Of a DNA stretch of 64,000 nucleotides, positions 1-11,047 are shown piece by piece. The notes below the pieces were generated by a model, which had not been told where the DNA came from, did not search any database, and saw only the letters and a program-made list of their open reading frames with translations. A program made the position numbers and the translations under genes. Source of the stretch: Euphorbia lathyris. Taxonomy: Eukaryota; Streptophyta; Magnoliopsida; Malpighiales; Euphorbiaceae. Each line of letters opens with the position of its first letter. Within the stretch, counting starts at the first letter, position 1. Location: contig NC_088916.1 of the NCBI RefSeq assembly GCF_963576675.1, forward strand, positions 2,247,001 to 2,311,000, written 5' to 3'.

Positions 1-2628
1 GAACTTAAATTTCAAAAAGATCAATTATGCCATGCCTGCCAAGCTGGAAAACAAACCAAGCAATCTTTTCAAAGTAAAAACATTGTCTCAACTAAGCGTC
101 CGTTAGAAATGCTACACTTGGATCTCTTTGGTCCAGTCCAGCCGCTGAGTCTGCGTGGAAGAAGGTTTTCCTTGGTTATTATAGATGATTTCTCTCGGTA
201 CACATGGGTTATCCTGCTGACCAGTAAGGATGAGACTTTTGAGACATTTTTAAACATGGTTAGAAAAATTGAAAATGAGAAAGACCTAAAATTAGCTCAT
301 ATCCGTAGTGATAATGGTGGAGAATTCAAGAACCAAAAGTTTGTTGAATTCTGTGAAGCCAGCGGCATTGACCACAATTTCTCTGCTCCTAGAACGCCTC
401 AGCAAAATGGGGTTGTTGAAAGGAAGAACAGAACTCTGGTTGAGATTGCCAGGACAATGCTGGATGAGCATAGGCTTCCAAAGTATTTTTGGGGAGAAGC
501 TGTCAACACAGCATGCTATATTCTGAATAGGGCTTTAGTTAGACCTATACTTAAGAAAACCCCATATGAACTTTGGAAAGGACGAAAGCCCAACATTGGA
601 TACTTTCGTGCCTTTGGCTGTAGGTGTTTTATTTTAAATACCAAAGATAGCTTAGCCAAATTTGATTCAAAAGCTGATGAGGCTATCTTTCTAGGCTACT
701 CAACAAACAGTAAAGCATACAGAGTTTTTAATAAGAGAACTCAAGTATTAGAAGAATCTATACATGTGCAATTCGATGAAACTAACCCTGCAGGAAGATA
801 CCAGCCGCTGACAGAAGATGAACCAAACTCAGCACCTGCTGATCAAGAACCAGCTACTGAGTCCTTCATAAAACGGCTGACCAAGAGTAAGAGTGAACCT
901 AAAATTACTTTCACTGACCTATCTACTTCTGTAGAGAATGTTGAAACACAGATAGAACAAGACACAAGTCTACCAAAGGAGATAAGAGTCCCAAGAGGGC
1001 ATTCAGAAAATGCAATTCTTGACTCAGCTGGAAATACGCTGATGACAAGAAATCAACTAAGCAAGTATCTCGGCAATGTAGCTTTTGTCTCAGTACTTGA
1101 GCCGAAGAACTTTGCCGAAGCTGAGGATGACGAATTCTGGATGAATGCCATGCAAGAGGAACTCAATCAGTTCAGGAGAAATAATGTATGGGAGCTAGTG
1201 CCACATCCTAGGAGCCAAAAGACCATTGGAACGAGATGGGTCTTCAGGAACAAGCTAGATGAGCAAGGAAACGTAGTCAGAAACAAGGCAAGACTTGTAG
1301 CTCAGGGCTACAGTCAGCAAGAAGGTATTGACTATGGTGAGACCTTTGCCCCAGTGGCAAGGCTAGAAGCTATTAGGATTTTATGTGCATATGCATCTTA
1401 CATGAACTTTAAATTATTCCAAATGGATGTCAAAAGTGCATTTCTTAATGGAGTTATAAACGAGGAGGTTTATGTAAATCAACCTCCAGGTTTTGAGGAC
1501 CCTAAGTTCCCAAACCATGTTTACAAACTCAAAAAGGCTCTGTACGGCCTCAAGCAAGCACCACGTGCTTGGTACGAGAGGCTGACCAGTTTCCTGCTGA
1601 CTAGAAATTACGTCAGGGGCAAAGCTGATACAACCTTATTCATTAAGAAAAAGGGTAAAGATACCCTGCTGGCCCAAATTTATGTTGATGATATAATATT
1701 TGGTGCAACTAACGAATCAATGTGCAAGGAATTTAGCAAACAAATGCAGACTGAATTCGAAATGTCAATGATGGGAGAACTCAACTTCTTCCTCGGACTT
1801 CAAATCAAGCAAGGAAAGAATGGCATATACATAAGTCAAGCTAAATATGCCAAGGAGATATTGAAGAAATATGAACTAGAACATTGTAAGCCAATATCCA
1901 CTCCTATGGGCACTGACACTGTCCTTTGTGCTGATGAGAATGGTAAGTCAGTAGACAGCAAGTTATACCGAGGTATGATTGGCTCTTTACTTTACTTAAC
2001 AGCAAGTAGACCGGACATTCAGTTCTCAGTATGTTATTGTGCTAGATATCAAGCTAACCCTAAGGAATCCCATTACATAGCCGTAAAAAGGATCCTTAGA
2101 TATTTGCAAAGCTCAGTAAATGCAGGTCTGTGGTATCCAAACACTCATGACTTTACACTCATCGGATACACTGACGCTGACTATGGACGAGACAAGCTGG
2201 AAAGAAAAAGCACCTCTGGAGGATGCCAATTCCTAGGAAGCTGTCTTGTATCTTGGTTCAGCAAGAAGCAGGCATCAGTAGCCCTGTCCATAACTGAAGC
2301 TGAGTACATTGCTACTGGAAGCTGTGTTGCTCAGGTCCTTTGGATTAAGCAACAGTTTGAAGATTATGGTGTTCAAACAAAGACAATTGAAGTCAAATGC
2401 GACAACAAAAGTGCAATTGACCTCTCAAAGAACCCAATTCAACACAGCAGGATGAAACATGTCAGCATACGACATCACTTCATCAGAGATCATGTACTCA
2501 AGAAAGAAATCAAGCTGACGTATGTACCAACAGACGAGCAGCTTGCGGATATCTTCACGAAGCCACTGGCCCGTGAGCAGTTCAGTATACTGAGAGAAGC
2601 AATTGGTATGTTTAATCCTCTTCAGTAA
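1..2628 (+). CDS. pol: A1 pol polyprotein, C-terminal part (integrase, reverse transcriptase, RNase H)
   Basis: The frame is open from base 1 to the TAA at 2626-2628 (875 codons) with no internal stop, so the start lies upstream. In order: the C-x2-C end of the integrase zinc finger (CHAC, about residue 11), the integrase core with its Asp in LDLFGP, Asp in SDNGGEF and Glu in NGVVERKNR, then an acidic linker, reverse transcriptase with the catalytic YVDD at 1681-1692, and copia RNase H with TEAEYIA near the end. The protein would cut and join cDNA into host DNA and copy the element RNA inside cytoplasmic particles. It is the best preserved A-type pol here, but only the visible part can be judged. 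Confidence 0.93.
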   Translation, partial: ELKFQKDQLCHACQAGKQTKQSFQSKNIVSTKRPLEMLHLDLFGPVQPLSLRGRRFSLVIIDDFSRYTWVILLTSKDETFETFLNMVRKIENEKDLKLAHIRSDNGGEFKNQKFVEFCEASGIDHNFSAPRTPQQNGVVERKNRTLVEIARTMLDEHRLPKYFWGEAVNTACYILNRALVRPILKKTPYELWKGRKPNIGYFRAFGCRCFILNTKDSLAKFDSKADEAIFLGYSTNSKAYRVFNKRTQVLEESIHVQFDETNPAGRYQPLTEDEPNSAPADQEPATESFIKRLTKSKSEPKITFTDLSTSVENVETQIEQDTSLPKEIRVPRGHSENAILDSAGNTLMTRNQLSKYLGNVAFVSVLEPKNFAEAEDDEFWMNAMQEELNQFRRNNVWELVPHPRSQKTIGTRWVFRNKLDEQGNVVRNKARLVAQGYSQQEGIDYGETFAPVARLEAIRILCAYASYMNFKLFQMDVKSAFLNGVINEEVYVNQPPGFEDPKFPNHVYKLKKALYGLKQAPRAWYERLTSFLLTRNYVRGKADTTLFIKKKGKDTLLAQIYVDDIIFGATNESMCKEFSKQMQTEFEMSMMGELNFFLGLQIKQGKNGIYISQAKYAKEILKKYELEHCKPISTPMGTDTVLCADENGKSVDSKLYRGMIGSLLYLTASRPDIQFSVCYCARYQANPKESHYIAVKRILRYLQSSVNAGLWYPNTHDFTLIGYTDADYGRDKLERKSTSGGCQFLGSCLVSWFSKKQASVALSITEAEYIATGSCVAQVLWIKQQFEDYGVQTKTIEVKCDNKSAIDLSKNPIQHSRMKHVSIRHHFIRDHVLKKEIKLTYVPTDEQLADIFTKPLAREQFSILREAIGMFNPLQ

Positions 2629-3103
2629 ATTCCTGTGCTAAATGAATATGAATGCTGAGTGAATTACTATGCTGAATGATTGATTGTTTGCTGAGTAACT
2701 CATCGAAACTGACTGAACATCAAATACTGAGTAAACTTGCACAGTGAGTAAATTAGTTTAAAATTAAACTTAAAAATCATCCCTTTATGCAATGCTGACC
2801 ACTCAGAATATCAAACGCTTAGTATTCTACACGCTGAGTGTTAGATCCGTTAGAATGAATGCAATAGCACGCGTATAGCCCTAGGATGACGTATTCGCCG
2901 TATGTGTCATAAATGCCAGGATCTTTGTCGGTACATAATCCCGAGGCAAAACTGACACATGGATTTGATTAAATCCACACTGCTCATTTCTTCTATAAAT
3001 AATGGGTAATTCCCCATTTTTTATTCTTTACGCTTAATCAAATTCTAAGGCAAAGAAACTCTTTCTCTCTCAAAATCCTTCTAAACCTTCCCCATCCTTG
3101 AAA
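2629..3103 (+). promoter_or_regulatory. A1 pol-ORF3 spacer with putative internal promoter
   Basis: The first 230 bases hold many spaced copies of a TGCTGAGT-like word. A block near 2890-2940 (core TCATAAATG then CAGGATCTTTGTCGG) recurs upstream of the third ORF in all five copia copies. A TATA box, TATAAATA, lies at 2994-3001, 110 nt before the third-ORF ATG at 3104, followed by a pyrimidine-rich, ATG-poor leader. I infer an internal promoter for the third ORF; transcription is not shown by sequence alone. Confidence 0.6.
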
Positions 3104-4244
3104 ATGACTAAGATTTCCTACAACGTCTCCGGTGCCGGCCACCAAAAGACTAGCTCCGATGAACCTACTGGAAATCCTCCTACGCCGAGCAAAGGACAAG
3201 CTGGACAAACCTCTGGTCAGGGAAAACCCGTAAAGGTCAGGACCTACTCCAAGGTTTTTGACAATGTCCGCGAATGGAAAGTTGAGCCCTCAAGATGGGT
3301 CTCTGAAAACTTCGTGCAAAATGAACAACCGTTCTGCGAGTGGATTTCACAGAATGGATGGACTGGGCTGTTTTTGGTTAGGGATGAAACCTATCCTGAC
3401 CTGGTGAGGGAGTTTTACCACAACCTCAAAGTTGCAAATGACAACACTGACTACCTGTGCACTGAGGTGAAAAACAAAACCAATCAATGAACCTCCAACT
3501 GAGAATCCGTCCACTGTGCCATCTGAGGTTGCTGAAGCTGAGAAGAAGAAGAAAAAGGGAGCATGCTCGAAGGATATTCATACTGTCCCGAGAAAGATAA
3601 GGCTGATAGAAAGCAACAAGAGAAAAGCTGATCAAGACCTAGCTGAGTCAGCTGAGAAGAAGCTGCGAACAGCTGAAGAACCTGTTCTTGAAGGTCATGT
3701 TGCTCAAGAGGGGTCTCCACAAAATCAAGCCTCTGTTCCTCCCGTAGAGAAACAAGCCAAGACCCCTGTAAGTCCAAAAGAAGCTCCACTCCCACCTCAA
3801 ACTCAAAGCAACTCAGCACTTGAGGTCAACACGCCTCGTAGTCCTGTCACTACACAAGGCCCTCAGTGTGAACCCACTTCTGCCAAATATGCACACCTTG
3901 GTGCCACTGAGTCAGGTCGGCGTGTCATCGCCTCAGCAAGCACTCTGCTTCAAGAATAAGCACCTACTCCATCAACTCCTGCTCAGTCCTCTCATCCACC
4001 TGTCACTCACCATATTCTGCGTGAAATCCATGAATTAATCAATCACTTCTCCTCTGTCCAGACGCAGCAACCCACACATGCTCAAATGACCAGAATGACT
4101 GAACTCTTGTTGGCTATGGTCAGTCATATGAATTCCTTGGAGGGTCAAATACGTGTGCTGCAGGATCAGGCCAAATCTCCTGCCCCTACCGTTAATTTGC
4201 CTACTGCTGATGCTGGCAAAACGGGGGAGAAAAGTGGCAACTAA
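3104..4244 (+). pseudogene. A1 third ORF (ORF3), internally deleted remnant
   Basis: The ATG at 3104 matches the start of the A2 copy at 54960 (both begin MTK.S.N.SGAGH). The first 129 codons carry the start of the N-terminal domain (FCEWI, then LVREFY), ending at a stop at 3488-3490. Compared with A2, several hundred bases covering the rest of that domain are missing, and a different frame resumes near 3500 with the Lys-rich stretch and SKDIH..P.K.RL motif. A TAA at 3957-3959 breaks it again before the C-terminal end at 4242-4244. The long helical C-terminal repeat region of the other copies is also absent. The ending still encodes GKTGE, which overlaps an AAAACGGGGGAG motif. Product function is unknown. 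Confidence 0.8.
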
Positions 4245-4763
4245 GGAGAAGGAACTCTAGAGTGTTAGAGAAACTAGAGTGTTAAGTGTTAGAAGTTAGG
4301 AAGAAGAACTTTATCTTGTTTTGTTTTGTAATGTTTGTTTTTGTGTTGTTTTATTTTATGCCTAACTTGCCTAACTTCTGTTACTCCTGAAATACTTGCA
4401 TTCATATTTTAACTGTTGATTATTCATCCTTTAAATGCCAAGTATTATATAAATGCATGCTGCATATAGATGTTTGAACTTGTCAAATATAAACCATTGA
4501 ACAAATGATTCACTCAGCGCTCTGTCACTATACATCACTTCCGCTGAATACTGAGTAAAATAGAATATGACCCATAAGCTGACCTATAACTGAAAACTGA
4601 TCTTAGGCTTATTCAGCTAAACCTTAGAATGTTTAGAATAAAACTAAGTCAGTAGTTCTGTCCTCACGGGGGAGTTCACTTAATTAAAAAGGTCAACTAT
4701 CATGGGGGAGCTCATACTGAGTTCCTTGCTGATTAGTTTTGCCAACATCAAAATGGGGGAGTT
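4245..4763 (+). promoter_or_regulatory. A1 3' untranslated region with repeated polypurine motifs
   Basis: CGGGGGAG or TGGGGGAG occurs at 4667-4674, 4703-4710 and 4754-4761, plus once inside the preceding ORF (4222-4229). The last one abuts the 3' LTR and is the likely plus-strand primer (polypurine tract). Repeated tracts of this kind are, to my knowledge, a Sirevirus trait. The rest of the stretch is AT-rich with no coding signal. Confidence 0.8.
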
Positions 4764-6111
4764 TGTTGAAACACCTTTCCACAAGATTTTGATTTGACAA
4801 AATTAATTAAGTGAAAATTCTATAACACACTAAGTTTAAATGCTTTGATTTAGTGTTACTAATGTGTTTGTTCAATGTTGAGTTTATAATTATTATAAGA
4901 CATAAAGATCATAAGGCCCAAGCCTTATATGGAAGTCAAGGCCCAAGTCAAACAAGCCCAAGATCACTCAGCCTGCGTATCTCCAAAACGCTACCGTTGA
5001 AGTAATGAAACGCATGCTGAGCAAAGAAGGATCGAGAAGATCCACGTAGACAACTTCGGTATGAAGCTGCTGAGCTGTCTCGACAAAACGTGCAGGACAG
5101 CTACTGACCATAAGACAGCTTCCAGACAAAGTATTTCCTCATTAGGTAAAGGTTAGAAGACACAACAAGCTGTCTGGTTGACATTACCCAAAATGGTGGA
5201 ACATACTGACTCACTGACCGAAGAACAGAAGACGCTGGAATCTGATTGGCTAACGAGAACTGCTGGCAGACTCAGTGAAAACGACCTGTAGCCGTTTGTC
5301 TCCAACGGTTATTTCGAAATTCGAAATAACCAAAAGCTCTCATAGCTCTCTATAAATAGAGCATTCAGAATCCACATTCTTTAGAGAACTTTGAGCAAGA
5401 GCCGCTACGCTGACCAAACGTATACAAAAGTTCTCCATCAAAAGCAAAGAAAATTTCTTACACTACAAAGTCTATTCATTTGTGTAAAAGTCTAGAGTGA
5501 TTGTTTTTCAATCATCTAAGGTGTTCTAGCAATTGTTGTTTAGGACAAAATCTTTATCATTTCTAGAAGTAGAAAGGAGAGGCTGGGTACTCGGTTTTAA
5601 GTACTCAGCGGAGAGATTAGGATTGAGTAGAAGTATAGAGGAAGGTACTCTTGTCATACTCAATTGCTGATATTGTAAAAGGGTTGAGGCTCTACCTTTA
5701 AAGAGCTCAGTAGAGGATTTGAAATCTCGGAGGTGTTCCGGGGACAGGACGTAGGCTTAGAAGAAGCCGAACCTGGATAAATCTGCTGAGTGAAGTTTTC
5801 TTAAACCTTAACTCCTTATTTATATTGCTTGCTTAAAACAAACTAAAACTGACCAAGTAAAAGAGGTCAAGCTGAGTTGTGCGCTACAAACGAGCAGGTT
5901 CAGGAATAGACTCTAAGTGCTATTTCCTGACCTAAGCAACGAAGCTGTCCTAGTCACTAGTTGACTAAGCCAGTGTCTTGCTGAGTGTTAAGTGCCGCTG
6001 TTTTATAAACTTTTCTTAAAGAAAAGAAATCTGCCCAAATTATTTTAAAAAGGTAAAATAGTTCCTAACCCCCCCTTGGAACTATATTTGCAACCTTACA
6101 AGGGGCTAACA
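4764..6111 (+). repeat. A1 3' LTR (1348 bp)
   Basis: It starts TGTTGAAACA next to the polypurine tract and ends CTAACA. A TATA box lies at 5351-5358 (TATAAATA). A conserved block near 5735-5785 (GGACGTAGGC ... GCCGAACC) recurs in all LTRs here. Near the 3' end TAGTTCC (6059-6065) and GGAACTA (6078-6084) form an inverted repeat around a run of seven C. It is clearly related to the A2 LTRs over its whole length but diverged from them, so A1 and A2 are separate insertions. Confidence 0.95.
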
Positions 6112-9100
6112 CTTGTCCCTCCTCATTCCTTGCTATTACCCCGACCCTTGCGATCAAGCCATTTTCCCTATAAGAAACATCACAATTAATTTTTGTAACA
6201 CCTCGCGGGGGTGGATGCCAGATCTTGTAAGGGTCAAGAGGATTAGTTTCGGAATTTCGAGGTACATTTCCTACGTCGTTAACTCGCCAATCAATCATAA
6301 ATTCCATTATTTTTGTTTGGAGCACCGCATCATCGATCCATTCATCCTCGTGCACCAGTTTGTTCTTGCGAAACCAGAGCCACCATATGACACAAACAGC
6401 ACGTACCTGTTCCCCTGGCCGAAGAAAATCCATACACGCCTGAATCCACGACAGTGTATCAGCTGCTACAATTTTGTCAATCCGAATTGAAAACTCCATG
6501 TTCTTCCAAACCTACTTATTCTCCCTGCACATTTTAATCGCGTGAAGACCATCCTCTATTGACGAGGAGCACCTTGGGAATTTGGTTGAGCAAATAACTC
6601 CACATTTCGTAATTACAGCTTGTGTTGGAAGAATGTTTTTACATAATTTCCATAAAAAATGATGCAGCTTCAACGGAATGTCGATGGACCAAAGTTTCTT
6701 CCATAGCCCTTTATTCCCATGATAGGACAATGAAGTCCTATTTTCCTGAGCAGCACGAACTCGTTCAGCTAAATAATAGGATGATTTTACAGGAAAAAAA
6801 CTCTCGTTCTCGTTAAACCCCAATACTGATCGTCCGAAGGCCGACGAAAACTTAACGAATTTTTTTTTTAATTTTAGCGACATCATCCGGAACAAAATAC
6901 TTTAGTAACTCCTCTTTATTCCATTCGCAATCCTCCACTTGGATCAGCTCCTTTACCCATATTGGTTTATGGTTATGCAGGTTAATCAAGGGTTGCTTGG
7001 CATTTAGTCCAGGAACCCAATTATCCTCCTAGATTTTGATATCAACACCAGAACCAACCCGTTACATTAGGCCCTTACGCAATAACTCTTTAGTATCTAA
7101 GATACCACGCCACAAATAACTCATCTTTAATCCCTTTGACGCTTCCAAAAAAGGAGAGTGAGGAAAATATTTATCTTTCAACACCCAAGCACATAAAGAA
7201 TTAGGAGATTTGAGTAACCTCCAACATTGTTTCGCCACCAAAGCTTTGTTGACAGATTTTAACCAACGAAACCCAAGCCCTCCGTCATCATTTGATTGGC
7301 ACATAGCTTCCCAAGATAACCAATACAACGGTCTTTTATTTTCAGTTCCTCCCCACCAGAATCGACTAACCAGACGTTGAATATCCAAATAGAAAGAATA
7401 AGGAAGAATGAAACATGACATAATGTATTGGGGAATGGCCTGAATTGCCATTTTAATTAATATTTCTTTACCTCCAATAGACAAAAGTCGTTCTTTCCAA
7501 CCGGCAAGCCATCACACAATTCTTTCCTTAATAGCCGAGAAGATAACCTTCTTTGATCTCCCAATAAGGGTGGGAAGCCCAAGGTACCTGAGCAAACCAC
7601 TAGTCTCTCTCACCCCCCAATGTTGTCAAGATAGCCTCTTTCTGATTCCCTGGAACCCCGCTGCTAAAAAATATTTCAGACTTATCAAAATTGACCAACT
7701 GTCCCAAGGAACATTCATAATCTCTGAGAATAGTAGCAATAGTTCTTGCCTCCTCCAAATTATCCTTACCAAAGACAAGAGAGTCATCATCAAAAAATAA
7801 ATGTGAAATTCCTGGGCCATTACTACTAATTTTTACCCCACTGAGTCTCCCTTAAGTTTTAGCATGTCGAATGGCAGCCGAAAGTCCCTCAACACAGATT
7901 AAAAACAAATAAGGGGAGATGGGGTCACCCTGACGAAGACCCCGTGTTGGCTGTAGTATCCCTCAAGAAAACCATTAACCCGAACAGACATAGTGACAGT
8001 TGAAACACACATCATAATCAAATCAATGATTTTTTTAGGGAAATTCATTATTTCCATCATAATCCTCAAAAAAACTCCATTCAGCCCTATCATAAGCTTT
8101 GCTCATATCAAATTTCAAAGCAAAATTACCATTCTTCCGTCTTAAAAGGCCTTTCATGCTGTGAAAAGCCTCAAATGCGATAATAGCATTGTCAGTAATG
8201 AGTCTTCCAGGCACAAAGGCAGATTGTGAATCATGGATAATGCTTGCTAAAACACTCTTTAACCGATTAGCCAAAGTCTTAGATATCATTTTATAGAGCA
8301 TGTTACACAGAGCAATTGGGCGCAAATCTTTCACCATCTCTGGGTTTTTAATTTTAGGAATTAATGCAATAATAGTATGATTTATCGATATAGGCATAAT
8401 TCCCGTATTGAGGCATTGCAATACCAGCTTAATCACATCTTCACCAATCAGATCCCAATAAGAACAATAAAAATTACCTGACATCCCATCAGGACCCGGA
8501 GCTTTTGATGGATGGATCTGGTGCAAGGCATGTATCACTTCTTCCCGAGTAAAAGGTTCACTTAGCTCCTCATTCTAGTCCTCACTCAACCTAGAATCCA
8601 CCGCCTGAGCAAACCCAACTCCACCATTTGGAGAGGAAGAAATGAATAATTCACCAAAATAGTTTGTGATAACCTCAACAACCTGTGCCTAACCAGATAC
8701 CCAATCACCATTGGAATTTTTAATCCTGTGAATGGTTTTATTTTGCCTCCTAGCCGATGCCTTTGCATGGAAATACATTGTATTACGATCACCAAATTTA
8801 AGCCACTCAGTTTGGGATCTTTGTTTCCACATTACTTCCTCCTTTTCAACAGCTTATTTAGCTGAACTCCCAATTCCTGCTCTCGACCCCGCTGATTAAG
8901 ATCCATCGTCCTCTGGATAGCCTCAATCCGACCCTTAACCTCACGAATCTGATGATTCATTGACCCAAATTCAGTATGATTCAACTCAACTAAGTCACGC
9001 CCCACATCTTTCAGGCTTCTAGTTAATAGGAAGCCTCCATTCGCCGTTACCCTCCAACGATCGATGATAATTCTTCGACAGCCCGGGTCCCCGACCCATA

Positions 9101-9124
9101 TATTTTCGAATCTGAATTAAGTTT
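6112..9124 (-). mobile_element. L1-like LINE, 3' segment (left of A2)
   Basis: This is the distal half of a minus-strand non-LTR retrotransposon whose 5' half is at 59675-61654. Removing A2 and one AGTTT copy rejoins the endonuclease-side and reverse-transcriptase-side reading frame without a gap, which proves the two segments were one element. The left border is not the true LINE end: copia A1 cuts it within RNase H, so the 3' end, poly(A) tail and LINE target duplication lie beyond the window. Confidence 0.93.
6112..9124 (-). pseudogene. LINE ORF2, reverse transcriptase to RNase H part
   Basis: Read on the minus strand from 9124 down: linker, then reverse transcriptase with KAPGPDGM (about 8490), PIALCN, SAFVPGR and DMSKAYDR (about 8080-8110), and the catalytic centre FDDD at about 7783-7794, where plant L1 elements usually have FADD. 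Next come the thumb-like segment with RFWWGG, the zinc-binding RT-associated domain (about 6560-6720, LHHFLWKL), and the beginning of RNase H (KINCDVSY, about 6170), cut by A1 at 6112. Several frameshifts and stops break the frame (for example near 8700, 8560, 8040 and 7500), so it is dead. Its role was target-primed reverse transcription. Confidence 0.92.
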
Positions 9125-10460
9125 TGTTGAAACACCTTTCCATATAATTTTGATTTGACAAAATTGTTTAAGAGTAATTAAAAAATATTCTAAACACACT
9201 AAGTTTAAATGCTTTGATTTATTCTACTAATGTGTTTGTTCAATGTTGAGTTAAATTGTTTATAAGACACAAAGATTAAAAGGCCCAAAGCCCAATACGG
9301 AAGTCAAAGCCCAAGTCAAACAGTTTAAGGCAACTGGGCCCGCATATGTCAAAACGCTGTCGTTATGTACAAAACGCAGCTCAGCGGAAGAAGGATCTAG
9401 AAGACCTTCATTGAGCAACTTCGGGACGAAGCTGCTGAGTTGATTCGACAAAGAGTACAAGAAAGCAGCTGAGCAAGAACAACTTCCAGACAAAGTGTTT
9501 CCACTTTGGGTAAAGTTCAGAAGACACAGAATGCTGTCTAGTTGACCTTACCATAAATGGAGAGACATTCTGCCGAGCTGACCAAAAGCTGACCGAGGAC
9601 AGAAGATACTCAAATCTGATTGGCCGAGAGCTCTGAGCAAGACTGGGTGACAATGACAGGAAGCCGTTTCACTCCAACGGTTATTTCAAAATTCGAAATG
9701 ACCGATGCTTCAGACGTCCCTATAAATAGAGCCCTTCAGTTGCTTCATTCTACACAGAACTTGATCAAGTCATTACGCTGACCAAAATTCTACTCAAAGT
9801 TCTGCAAGAAAAAGCAAAGCAATCTTACACTAAATTTCATATCTTTTGTGTAAAAGTCTAGAGTGATTATTCAATCATCTAAGGTGTCTTAGCAATCGTT
9901 GTTTAGGACAAACACTTATCATTTTTAGAATTAGAAAGGAGAGGCTGAGTACTCGGTTATAGTACTCAGCGAGAGATTAGGATTGAGTAGAGGTATAGAG
10001 GAAGGTACTCTTGTTATACTCAGTTTCTAAGATTGTAAAAGGTTTGACGCTCTACCGTTAAAGAGCTCAGTAGAGAATTCGAAAGCTCGGAACGTGTTCC
10101 GGGGATAGGACGTAGGCTTAGAGGCCGAACCTGGATAAATCTGCTGAGTAACATATTTCTAACCTTAAACTCCTTTATATATCTATTGCTTGCTTAAACA
10201 AAAACTGACCAAGTAAAGAGGTCAAGCTGAGTTGTGCACATTGAATATCTGAGCTCAGGAATAGACTCTAAGTGCTATCTCCTGACTCAAGTAAAGAAAC
10301 TGACCTAGTCACCACTTGACTAAGCCAGTATCTTGCTATTCACTCAGCGCCGCTGTTAAAACCTTTTTCTCACGAAAAAGAAGTCTGCCCTAACAAAAAA
10401 TTTTAAATAGTTCCTAACCCCCCCTTGGAACTATACTTGTAATGTTATAAGGGACCAACA
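9125..10460 (+). repeat. A2 5' LTR (1336 bp)
   Basis: It begins TGTTGAAACA and ends GGGACCAACA. The TATA box TATAAATA is at 9721-9728 and should start the genomic transcript. A conserved downstream block (GGACGTAGGC ... GCCGAACC) lies near 10108-10135. TAGTTCC (10408-10414) and GGAACTA (10427-10433) bracket a C7 run about 30 nt before the primer-binding site. Confidence 0.97.
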
Positions 10461-10522
10461 AGTGGTATCAGAGCTTAAAAGCTCACTGTAAAAGGTTTAA
10501 CCACCTTGAGCTGATCCCCACT
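10461..10522 (+). promoter_or_regulatory. A2 primer-binding site and leader
   Basis: TGGTATCAGAGC at 10463-10474, two bases after the LTR, is the standard plant primer-binding site complementary to the 3' end of initiator tRNA-Met. It primes minus-strand cDNA synthesis. The gag ATG follows at 10523. Confidence 0.95.
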
Positions 10523-11047
10523 ATGGGCGAAAACAGCACTCGGTTTCTCCTAGGAAACCAAACAACTCAGATCTTACCTGAGGGGCTGTCCATTACTCGG
10601 CCTCCCCTATTCTTTGGGTCTAACTATACCTTCTGGAAGAATATGATGAAAAATTTCATTCAGGCTACAAATATGAGTGTCTGGCTATCCATAGTCCAAG
10701 GTCCATTTGTACTTGTCGAAGTTGTGGCTGGCCAAACAGTTGTTAAAGCTGAGGCCCAATGGACAGAGGATGATCTCAAGAAGCTACAAAATCATGCTTC
10801 GGCTATAAACATGCTTCACTGTGCGCTCGATGCTGCAGAATATAATAAAATTTCAGGTTGTGAGTCGGCGCAAGAGATCTGGAAGAAGCTGGAGGTCACC
10901 TACGAAGGAACCAATAAAGTAAAGGAGTCCAAGGTGAACCAGCAAATGAGACTGTACGAGCTGTTTGAAATGAACAATGATGTGGGAATATCTGACATGA
11001 ATGCAAGGTTTACAAACATCATCAATGAGCTCAAGAGACTTGGGAAG
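10523..11047 (+). CDS. gag: A2 gag, N-terminal part (split by copia B)
   Basis: The ATG at 10523 opens MGENSTRF, the start shared by all gag copies here. The 175 codons hold the copia-type capsid start (FGSNYTFWKNMMKNFIQ, then W.EDD..KLQN and a long helical stretch). The frame stops being genuine at 11047, where the minus-strand LTR of B begins after the duplicated GGAAG. It continues in the same frame at 22719. Joined length is 581 codons including the stop, with no other break, so this gag was still open when B landed. Confidence 0.93.

Larger units (their letters stand above)
1..6111 (+). mobile_element. Copia element A1, SIRE-type Ty1/copia LTR retrotransposon (3' part)
   Basis: The window opens inside the pol gene of this element and runs through a third ORF, several polypurine motifs and the 3' LTR, which ends ...CTAACA at 6111. 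The next five bases, CTTGT (6112-6116), are the expected right copy of its target-site duplication; the left copy and the 5' half lie outside the window. The flanking DNA is the RNase H part of a minus-strand LINE, so A1 inserted into that LINE. It belongs to the same subfamily as A2 (9125-59674): the LTR sequence and third-ORF start are alike. SIRE-type placement comes from the pol sequence, the extra ORF after pol and the repeated GGGGGAG motifs. Confidence 0.93.

Noticed and set aside
6065..6499. A 144-codon minus-strand frame reading across the A1 LTR border
   Set aside because: Only the part from 6112 up is LINE RNase H; the last codons are LTR sequence read through by chance.
1..10460. 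A1 and A2 as two halves of one element rearranged
   Set aside because: A1 has its own 3' LTR clearly diverged from the A2 LTRs, and a complete A2 with matching duplications exists.
10463..10474. tRNA-Met similarity at the primer-binding sites
   Set aside because: Only 12 bases match the tRNA 3' end; these are primer-binding sites, not tRNA genes.
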